Assembly (NCBI GenBank): GCA_030623125.1
Contig: JAUXMQ010000116.1
Location: forward strand, 1 to 5,051
Direction of reading: 5' to 3'
Source: Acidimicrobiia bacterium
GTDB taxonomy: Bacteria > Actinomycetota > Acidimicrobiia > Spongiisociales > ZC4RG35
Length of the DNA stretch: 5,051 bases
The first letter of the stretch is position 1. The number at the start of each line of letters is the position of its first letter. The translations under genes and the position numbers were made by a program. Below, piece by piece: positions 1 through 5,051 of this stretch. The notes under the pieces were generated by a model, which did not search any database, was not told where the DNA came from, and saw only the letters and a program-made list of their open reading frames with translations.

Positions 1-731
1 AAGTCGTGCACGACCTCCGCAGCAGACTGGAGGGCCAATCGTGTCTTTCCCGTTCCACCGACACCAGTGAGGGTCACCAGCCTGCCCTCAGCAAGCAGCC
101 GGCCAACCTCGGCGAGCTCGGATTTCCTGCCGACGAAGTTGGTGAGATGAATCGGAAGATTGTGGGGCACAGCGTCGAGTGAGCGCAGCGGAGGGAATTC
201 GTTACCCAGACCGGGTGCCACGACCTGCGAGAGATGCTCGGCTTCTCTGAGATCCTTGAGACGATGCTCACCAAGGGGTCGAAATGACACTTCCGGTGGC
301 ATGGCCTGGGCGGCCAGCGTCGTGGTGCTGGCCGATGAGACAATCTGACCACCGTGGGCCACCGTGGAGATTCGCGCAGCCCGGTGCACGTCAAGACCCA
401 CATAGCCGTCCTGTCCATAAGTGGCTTCTCCAGAGTGGAGACCCATGCGAACCAAGACTCGGCTTCCCTCGGACCAGCCGTACTGGCTCAGTTGGCGCTG
501 GGCATCAATGGCGGCGCCCACGGCTTCAACAGCACTGGGAAAAACCGCGAAAAGGGAATCTCCATCAGTGCTCTCTTCTGTCCCACCGTGTCCATCGATG
601 GCCGCTCGCAAGATCTGGAAATGTGCGGCAAGCACATCGGCGTATTCGTCACCAAGACGCTGGAGCAGATCGGTGCTTCCCTCGATGTCTGTGAACAGGA
701 AGGTGACGGTTCCCGACGGGCGATCGGTCAT
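1..731 (-). CDS. N-terminal part of a class III adenylate/guanylate cyclase-domain protein with a P-loop (AAA/NB-ARC-like) ATPase
   Basis: The frame reads from the ATG at 731 to the left edge without a stop (243 full codons), so the gene is cut by the window. Residues 8-165 form a class III nucleotide cyclase homology domain: the FTDIEGST motif at 13-20 holds the first metal aspartate (D15), TDGDSLFAVF at 55-64 holds the second (D58), and DVHRAARI at 114-121 is the transition-state region with arginine R120. Residues about 190-213 are the linker typical of this family (NLP..LTNFVGRKSEL), followed by a Walker A motif GVGGTGKT at 223-230. Known family members continue into an ATPase domain and often TPR repeats or a LuxR-type helix-turn-helix, which cannot be seen here. 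The usual adenine-selecting lysine is replaced by serine (S54) and the usual catalytic asparagine by histidine (H116), so cyclase activity is doubtful and a nucleotide-sensing role is possible. It lies 72 bases after egtD on the same strand. No clear Shine-Dalgarno precedes the ATG, but the start fits the domain boundary. Confidence 0.88.
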   Translation of the reverse strand, partial: MTDRPSGTVTFLFTDIEGSTDLLQRLGDEYADVLAAHFQILRAAIDGHGGTEESTDGDSLFAVFPSAVEAVGAAIDAQRQLSQYGWSEGSRVLVRMGLHSGEATYGQDGYVGLDVHRAARISTVAHGGQIVSSASTTTLAAQAMPPEVSFRPLGEHRLKDLREAEHLSQVVAPGLGNEFPPLRSLDAVPHNLPIHLTNFVGRKSELAEVGRLLAEGRLVTLTGVGGTGKTRLALQSAAEVVHD

Positions 732-803
732 AGCTGAAAGGTAGTTGGATTGGTCGACCCATTCAGGACGGACCGATTTGCCCGCAATCCACGAGCGGCT
801 TTC
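732..803. other. Intergenic gap between egtD and the cyclase/ATPase gene
   Basis: This is the longest non-coding stretch in the window. On the minus strand it has no strong hairpin followed by a T-run, so there is no recognisable intrinsic terminator after egtD, and I see no convincing -35/-10 pair or Shine-Dalgarno for the next gene. An 8-base palindrome at 752-759 is the only symmetric element, and such palindromes are expected by chance. Read-through from the egt operon into the cyclase/ATPase gene is therefore possible but not shown. Confidence 0.6.
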
Positions 804-1799
804 TCAAGGAGGGGTTTGGAGCGACCCAATAGCGACTGCAAAACGATCGCCGTTATCGGTGTACCAGTGGGTAAGCCGCATTCCGGCGGCGTCGAACTCT
901 CGCTCGACCTGAATCCTGGAGAACTTGCAGGAGACCTCGGTGTGGATCTCCTCCCCGGCAACGAAAGTGACAGCCAGGTCGAGAGCGCGGATATTGGCAA
1001 CAACGTCGCGCGAGGCTCGCAGACTCTGTGACATGCATGACAACTCACGATCAAAGCGGGTCACGTGCTCGAAAGCATCCACCGGGATGTCACCGCCCAG
1101 CTCCCGGTTGATGACGTGGAGGATGTTCTTGTTGAACTCGGCCGACACTCCCGGAGAGTCGTCGTAGGCGGCGATCATCGTCTCCTCGTCCTTGACTAGG
1201 TCAAGGCCAAGCAAGAAAGCGTCCCCGGGCTCCAGAGCAGCGGCAACAGAGCGGAGCAGCGAATGACGAAGGGTCGGGACGTAGTTGCCGATCGTCGAGC
1301 CGAGAAAGACGATGAGTCGACGTCCCCTTCTTCTTATCTTGCCGAGATCGGGAACGTAGTCACCCACCAGACCCTCGACCTCGAGCCATGTGTAGTCATC
1401 GCAGAGACGCAGGGCGGCAGAACGCAGCGCCTCCTCAGAGATGTCAAGAGGGACGTAACGACGTCCGCTGCTGTTCCTTTGCATCGACTCGATCAGCATT
1501 CGGGTCTTATCCGATGATCCGGAGCCGAGTTCGATCAACTCGTCTGGCTGAACCTCGGCCATGATGCTGTCGGCTCGCTCAGCCAGAATCTCGGTCTCGG
1601 CGCTGGTCAGGTAGTACTCGGGTAACCGGGTTATCTCGTCGAACAACTCCGACCCCCGGGCGTCATAGAAGTACTTGGAGGCGAGGTGCTTCCGATACGC
1701 CGTCAAACCGTGACGAACATCCTCGATCATCTGGGCCCTGTGATCGGTGGGAGCGGTGAGATGGGCCACCGTCACCGGCGCATCTCCCCCGGCTCTCAT
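804..1799 (-). CDS. egtD: L-histidine N-alpha-methyltransferase (hercynine synthase) EgtD
   Basis: EgtD transfers three methyl groups from S-adenosylmethionine to the alpha-amino group of histidine, giving hercynine, the betaine backbone of ergothioneine; it is cytosolic. The 331-residue product matches the family (the Mycobacterium smegmatis enzyme is 321 residues). Visible motifs are YFYDARGSELFDEITRLPEYY at 43-63, with tyrosines Y45 and Y62 matching Tyr39 and Tyr56 of the mycobacterial enzyme; the SAM-binding ELGSGSSDKT at 90-99; FLGSTIGN at 175-182, with N182 matching Asn166; and TEVSCKF at 287-293, with E288 and S290 matching the substrate-binding Glu282 and Ser284. The position aligned with mycobacterial Met252 appears to be glutamine (Q258). 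The ATG at 1799 was chosen because it overlaps the egtC stop in an ATGA and follows GAGGGAG. The frame is open further upstream to 1883, but that would overlap egtC heavily. A GTG at 1775 with its own GGGGGAG is an alternative. It is the last of the four egt genes. Confidence 0.96.
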   Translation of the reverse strand: MRAGGDAPVTVAHLTAPTDHRAQMIEDVRHGLTAYRKHLASKYFYDARGSELFDEITRLPEYYLTSAETEILAERADSIMAEVQPDELIELGSGSSDKTRMLIESMQRNSSGRRYVPLDISEEALRSAALRLCDDYTWLEVEGLVGDYVPDLGKIRRRGRRLIVFLGSTIGNYVPTLRHSLLRSVAAALEPGDAFLLGLDLVKDEETMIAAYDDSPGVSAEFNKNILHVINRELGGDIPVDAFEHVTRFDRELSCMSQSLRASRDVVANIRALDLAVTFVAGEEIHTEVSCKFSRIQVEREFDAAGMRLTHWYTDNGDRFAVAIGSLQTPP

Positions 1800-1810
1800 G
1801 GGACTCCCTC
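1784..1810 (-). promoter_or_regulatory. Two candidate ribosome-binding sites at the egtD start
   Basis: GAGGGAG at 1804-1810 lies 4 bases before the ATG at 1799, a short spacing. A second purine run, GGGGGAG at 1784-1790, lies inside the first codons and 8 bases before a GTG at 1775, a better spacing. The GTG start would remove eight residues and bring the N-terminus closer to the mycobacterial length (37 rather than 45 as the position of the conserved YFYD tyrosine, against 39). The ATGA overlap with egtC still favours the ATG through translational coupling. Confidence 0.45.
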
Positions 1811-2590
1811 GTGATCCAAGGAGACGGTTTCGAGGCTCTCTTCGGTGAGAATCACCAAACTGTGCTCGGGGACTCGCTCCCAAGGGTCGGACGCGTCAAG
1901 TGGCTCCGACGCCACCCAGTTGCCGTGGTCGGTCCTGAGCGTATAGAGCGAGTTGACTTCGGTTCCGGCAGACGTCCTGGCCGCGACAATCCCTGATCCG
2001 GAGGCAACCACGAGATTGAGCGCTGCGGCACGGTCGGCGGCAACCACCGTCTTTGCAACGCGTCGGATGACCTCGGCGACGGCCTCGGAGATCTCCATGC
2101 CGGGATCATCATCGATCTGTTGGCCAACGAGGTGAAAGAGAGCCAGAGAGTCATTCATCGAAGTGACCTGCCCGAACCTGGCGTCTGACAAAGTGTCGAG
2201 AAGCGAGCGACCCACCCCGTCGCGGAACCCTCCTATCCATCCGTTGTGGACAGCGGCGAGTCCGCCCGACACGAATGGGGCCACGTTCTGGGGGCCATGG
2301 GGGATGCCGGGAGTGGCCGAGCGAACCGCTGCCAGTACGGGAGTTCCACTGAGGATCGGCGCCAGGTCTGTCAGGTTTGGGTCAGACCACGGTGATTTGT
2401 CCGTGATGTAGCGAAGTGGCTCCCCACGACCATCCACCCACCACGCCACACCCGTCCCGTCGACATTCACATGACCCCACAACAGCTCCTTTGGCGCGTA
2501 TGCCGCCTGCTGTAAAGAGTGAGGAGGGTCGTAGAGAACAGCCGACAGCGGAAGGGGATCATCCCCCACGTATCCAGCGATCCGACACAT
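1796..2590 (-). CDS. egtC: Gamma-glutamyl-hercynylcysteine S-oxide hydrolase EgtC (class II glutamine amidotransferase-like)
   Basis: EgtC hydrolyses the gamma-glutamyl bond of the EgtB product, releasing glutamate and hercynyl-cysteine sulfoxide. The protein begins MCRIAGYVGD; Cys2, exposed after removal of the initiator methionine, is the N-terminal nucleophile of this Ntn-hydrolase fold. Other family marks are NVDGTGVAWW at 42-51 (NADGWGVGFF in mycobacteria), AAVRSATPG at 87-95 and AAVHNGWIGGF at 112-122, which contains the conserved HNG oxyanion element. A late WVASEPLD matches VLASEPYD of the mycobacterial protein. At 264 residues it is longer than the 227 of M. smegmatis EgtC; much of the extra length seems to lie after the HNG motif, around residues 125-175. 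The start is supported by GGAAGG 7 bases upstream and by the need for Cys at position 2. It follows egtB by 29 bases and its TGA overlaps the egtD ATG. Confidence 0.94.
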   Translation of the reverse strand: MCRIAGYVGDDPLPLSAVLYDPPHSLQQAAYAPKELLWGHVNVDGTGVAWWVDGRGEPLRYITDKSPWSDPNLTDLAPILSGTPVLAAVRSATPGIPHGPQNVAPFVSGGLAAVHNGWIGGFRDGVGRSLLDTLSDARFGQVTSMNDSLALFHLVGQQIDDDPGMEISEAVAEVIRRVAKTVVAADRAAALNLVVASGSGIVAARTSAGTEVNSLYTLRTDHGNWVASEPLDASDPWERVPEHSLVILTEESLETVSLDHEGVP

Positions 2591-2597
2591 CTAAAAA

Positions 2598-2603
2598 CCT
2601 TCC
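2598..2603 (-). promoter_or_regulatory. Ribosome-binding site of egtC
   Basis: GGAAGG on the minus strand lies 7 bases before the egtC ATG at 2590, inside the 29-base gap after the egtB TAG. It fixes the start that places the catalytic cysteine at position 2, and indicates that egtC is initiated independently rather than by stop-start overlap like egtB and egtD. Confidence 0.7.
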
Positions 2604-2619
2604 ACCAACACAACCCGCA

Positions 2620-3960
2620 CTAGACGTCCCAGGCGAGACGGATTCCGGAGAAGATCTGCCGTCTCACCCGGTAGTCCCAGTTCCGAAAGCTGCTTCTAGT
2701 GACCGCCGTCGAGGTCGCCCAGGATGCGCCACGAAGCACCCGGTAATCGGCGTCGTCGAAGAACACCTCCGAGTACTGGGGATATGGAAAAGCCGAGAAG
2801 TCCGGGTAGCCGACGAATGGCGAGGATGTCCACTCGTAGACGTCGCCGAGAAGCTGCTCGACCCCATAGGCGGACACCCCCGACGGGTAGCTACCCACCG
2901 GAGCAGGTCCCCAACGTGACTGACCGACGTTGGCAAGCTCCGACGAGGGAGCTGTGGAGCCCCACGGGTAGATTCTCGGTGCTGTCGCCTCGGATCCCCA
3001 CGATGCCGCCTTCTCCCACTCGAACTCCGTCGGCAGACGGCCACCGGCGAATCGAGCGAAGGCCTCCGCCTCGTGGAACGACACATGCTGGACAGGCTCA
3101 GACAGATCGAGGTCGAGGATGTGCCCGAACCGACGGATCAGCCAGCCACCGCCAACCTGGCGAATCCACCCCTGGGGAGCCTCGACATTCTCGTCCGTCC
3201 GCCAATCCCAGCCCTCAGAGGTCCACAGGTCCCGGCGGTCATACCCGCCGGCCTCGACGAATTCTGCGAATCGCCTGTTGGTGACAGGAAACCGATCGAT
3301 TCCGAAGGCGGAGACCTCTACCCAATGTTGGGGACGCTCGTTGTCGTAGGACTCGGTTCGCTCGTCTGTGCCCGCCAGGAATGGCCCGCCAGGAATAAGG
3401 ATCTGCTCGGAGTCATCCACCGCGCTCTCATGGCCGGGTGGGGCAAAACCGGCCACTGCATACGGCTCGAGGTCTTCTCGAAGGTCGAGGGCTTGAAGGA
3501 TGGTCTCGTGATGCTGCGCCTCGTGCTGAATGACCATCTTGAACACATAGCCGTCACGAAGCAGCGGATCGTTGGGATCGAGGTCGACACGCTCCAGGAT
3601 CGCCAACGCATCGCCGCGAACCTCGTCGGAGTACTCAACAGCCTCATCCCGATCCAACAGCGGCAGATCTCCCCTTGTCCATCGGGGGTTGTCGAACGGG
3701 TTGTACATCTCGTCGTAGAGAGGGTCGTGTGGCGCCCGTCCATCCAGTTCTCGAAGCAGCCAGAACTCCTCGAAGTTGCCGACATGACCGACATCCCAAA
3801 CCAAGGGACTCATGATGGACGACTGCTGACTATGGACGTCGTCGTAGCTGAGCGGATCGATCAGTTGCCTCGTCCGCTTTCGATACAGCTTCAGGCCAGC
3901 AGCCAGACGACGACGGGCCTCGACCTCGGGCAATTGATTCCCGCGAATATCGGTGGTCAT
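2620..3960 (-). CDS. egtB: Hercynine oxygenase / sulfoxide synthase EgtB
   Basis: EgtB is a non-heme iron(II) enzyme that uses O2 to form the C-S bond between hercynine and gamma-glutamylcysteine and oxidise the sulfur. The 446-residue protein has the two usual parts: an N-terminal DinB-like helical domain (about 15-170) and a C-terminal formylglycine-generating-enzyme-like domain (about 185-446). The three iron histidines are H59 in WDVGHVGNFEEFW and H146 and H150 in QHEAQHHET, the H-x3-H pattern of the Mycolicibacterium thermoresistibile enzyme. R93 and R96 (NPRWTRGDLP) keep the spacing of Arg87 and Arg90, which bind gamma-glutamylcysteine there, and D429 in FRNWDY probably matches Asp416. 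Y393 and Y396 in FPYPQYSEVFF are likely the active-site tyrosines. GGRLPTEFEWEKAA (306-319), GDVYEWTSS and VLRGASWAT are FGE-fold signatures. The start ATG overlaps the egtA TGA, with AAAGGTG just upstream (3965-3971). The substrate residues fit a gamma-glutamylcysteine-using enzyme, in agreement with egtA and egtC next to it. Confidence 0.97.
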   Translation of the reverse strand: MTTDIRGNQLPEVEARRRLAAGLKLYRKRTRQLIDPLSYDDVHSQQSSIMSPLVWDVGHVGNFEEFWLLRELDGRAPHDPLYDEMYNPFDNPRWTRGDLPLLDRDEAVEYSDEVRGDALAILERVDLDPNDPLLRDGYVFKMVIQHEAQHHETILQALDLREDLEPYAVAGFAPPGHESAVDDSEQILIPGGPFLAGTDERTESYDNERPQHWVEVSAFGIDRFPVTNRRFAEFVEAGGYDRRDLWTSEGWDWRTDENVEAPQGWIRQVGGGWLIRRFGHILDLDLSEPVQHVSFHEAEAFARFAGGRLPTEFEWEKAASWGSEATAPRIYPWGSTAPSSELANVGQSRWGPAPVGSYPSGVSAYGVEQLLGDVYEWTSSPFVGYPDFSAFPYPQYSEVFFDDADYRVLRGASWATSTAVTRSSFRNWDYRVRRQIFSGIRLAWDV

Positions 3961-5051
3961 GCGGCACCTTTCATCACATGGTCGGGATCGGTCCAGGCGA
4001 GAGCGGCCCGTGCGTCGTCGAGCAAGGGAAACAGATCGTCAGCGGGGCTACGGCCCCGGAAGGTGAAATCGTCGAGGAACGCCTCGGTCGAGTCTGTGAG
4101 GTGGACATCGAATCGGTCGGGATCCCTTCGCGCTGCGGTCAGGCCCAGTTCGGCGACCGTTCGTGCCATCAGCCTGAGTTCGGGATCATCCAGTCCCTTT
4201 CGGGCTGCGGTACCCCAGGTTTCGTTGAGTCGTGAAGCGATTGGTCCCAGCAGTTCTATCGCGTTTTGTCTGGCAGAAGGGTCATATAGCAACCCAGCGA
4301 CGATGACAATCGGGACGTGCCACCACCGCTGAGGCATCCCATCAATACCACGAAACTCGAGTGTTCCGTTTCGGGGGCGGACCTCGGCAAAAAGGGTCGT
4401 CAGGTGGACATCCAGATCGGCAGGAGTCGGACTCCCCGCCGTGGGATGGCCTCCCTCGACCCAGTCCTCGAAAGTCCAACCCCTTCGGCCACGGATGGTC
4501 ACGCCATTTCGATTGAGATAGATGACATCGGCTTTGAGGGCTCGCTCGACCAAGTCCCTCATCGGGTCGACGTCATCGACTCGCTCCCACTTCGGAAAAC
4601 CGGTTCGGGTCGGGTCCAGTCGTTGCCACGTTCTCGCCCTGGACGAGCGGACTTCGAAATCGGGGCTGGAAGCAAACATCGCCGTGAGGATCGGCGAGAT
4701 GAGATTGGCCACCACCCAGCGCTCCTGACGTGTGGCGCCTCTTCCGGCGTCGAGACTCACTTGAAAAGCGCAGGTGTTGCGCATCATTTGCGCTCCGGCA
4801 GCCCCTCGAGAGCCGAAATGGGCCGCCATCGCCTTGTAGCGCCCTTCGTCTAGCTGCTGGGGAATGCGTTCTGCATCGTTCCAGGGATCCACCCCGAGAC
4901 TGAGCAGACAGACCTGATAGGACCAAAAACCGGTGCGCATCAAGTCCCACACTTCCTCTAGCTCGGAAACCCCCTCGAGCACGGTGTCGCCGGGTGCGGT
5001 GGCGTGTTCGATCTGGGCACCGGGCTCGAATGTGATCCGGCCGCCCGAGCT
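3957..5051 (-). CDS. egtA: Glutamate-cysteine ligase EgtA, 5' end missing
   Basis: EgtA joins glutamate and cysteine with ATP to give gamma-glutamylcysteine, the sulfur donor for EgtB. The visible 364 residues belong to the GCS2 family. Motifs, numbered from the window edge, are GGRITFEPGAQIEH at 3-16, MMRNTCAFQVSLDAG at 89-103 and FAEVRPRNGTLEFRGIDG at 221-238; the last resembles the conserved EVRPR/LE.R.D substrate and metal-binding region. The first in-frame start-like codon is a GTG at 4982, but the GGRITFEPG motif, a family hallmark, lies upstream of it and the frame is open to base 5051, so the true start is outside the window, probably some 60-90 residues further. The TGA at 3957-3959 overlaps the egtB ATG, implying coupled translation. 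The protein is an EgtA rather than a glutathione-pathway ligase mainly because of its place in the egt operon; the family signature alone would not separate these. Confidence 0.93.
   Translation of the reverse strand, partial: SSGGRITFEPGAQIEHATAPGDTVLEGVSELEEVWDLMRTGFWSYQVCLLSLGVDPWNDAERIPQQLDEGRYKAMAAHFGSRGAAGAQMMRNTCAFQVSLDAGRGATRQERWVVANLISPILTAMFASSPDFEVRSSRARTWQRLDPTRTGFPKWERVDDVDPMRDLVERALKADVIYLNRNGVTIRGRRGWTFEDWVEGGHPTAGSPTPADLDVHLTTLFAEVRPRNGTLEFRGIDGMPQRWWHVPIVIVAGLLYDPSARQNAIELLGPIASRLNETWGTAARKGLDDPELRLMARTVAELGLTAARRDPDRFDVHLTDSTEAFLDDFTFRGRSPADDLFPLLDDARAALAWTDPDHVMKGAA

Noticed and set aside
284..737. Overlapping plus-strand frames opposite the cyclase gene
   Set aside because: The minus strand carries clear cyclase and Walker A motifs; the plus-strand translations have no recognisable features.
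752..759. 8-base palindrome GGTCGACC in the gap between egtD and the cyclase gene, considered as an operator
   Set aside because: Eight-base palindromes are expected many times in 5 kb, it has no flanking symmetry, and no second copy is associated with it.
774..803. Weak imperfect hairpin just after the egtD stop, considered as a terminator
   Set aside because: The stem is about five pairs with a bulge and is not followed by a T-run, so it does not qualify as an intrinsic terminator.
1800..1883. N-terminal extension of egtD to an upstream in-frame start at 1883
   Set aside because: It would overlap egtC by 88 bases, the extra 28 residues have no counterpart in EgtD proteins, and the ATG at 1799 has stop-start overlap and a purine run upstream.
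2416..2919. Plus-strand open frame of 167 codons opposite egtC and egtB
   Set aside because: It crosses the egtB/egtC boundary, is low-complexity (rich in Pro, Arg and Ser), and lies over well-supported minus-strand genes.
3073..4332. A 419-codon open frame on the plus strand, antisense to egtB and the end of egtA
   Set aside because: It spans two genes with unmistakable families on the minus strand, its translation shows no recognisable domain, and long antisense frames are common opposite GC-rich coding sequence.

Overview
The window carries most of a bacterial ergothioneine biosynthesis operon, entirely on the minus strand, followed by the start of a cyclase-domain/ATPase regulator on the same strand. 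Transcription runs from high to low coordinates: egtA (5' end beyond the right edge), egtB, egtC, egtD, then the regulator (3' end beyond the left edge). The GC-rich base composition by eye, the egtA-B-C-D order known from mycobacteria and relatives, and the actinobacterial-style cyclase/P-loop ATPase all suggest an actinobacterium. Divergence from the mycobacterial proteins suggests a non-mycobacterial lineage; an acidimicrobial type is possible, but this is a guess.

Layout. 3957-5051: EgtA, a glutamate-cysteine ligase that makes gamma-glutamylcysteine. The reading frame stays open to the window edge and carries a conserved family motif upstream of the first in-frame start-like codon, so the gene is truncated by the window. 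2620-3960: EgtB, the non-heme iron sulfoxide synthase that joins gamma-glutamylcysteine to hercynine using O2. 1796-2590: EgtC, an N-terminal-cysteine amidohydrolase that removes the glutamate. 804-1799: EgtD, the SAM-dependent methyltransferase that converts histidine to hercynine. egtA/egtB and egtC/egtD each overlap by an ATGA, and egtB/egtC are 29 bases apart, so the four genes look co-transcribed and translationally coupled. 732-803 is a short gap with no clear terminator. 1-731: the N-terminal 243 codons of a protein with a class III nucleotide cyclase domain followed by a P-loop ATPase.

Together EgtD supplies hercynine, EgtA supplies gamma-glutamylcysteine, EgtB couples them and EgtC trims the product to hercynyl-cysteine sulfoxide. 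The final C-S lyase (EgtE) is not in the window: the position just after egtD, where mycobacteria carry egtE, is taken by the cyclase/ATPase gene. The operon promoter must lie outside the window to the right. I see no RNA genes, mobile elements, CRISPR arrays or significant repeats. The system is known; the points of interest are the missing lyase, the regulator next door, atypical active-site positions in the cyclase domain and in EgtD, and the start-site questions for EgtA and EgtD.
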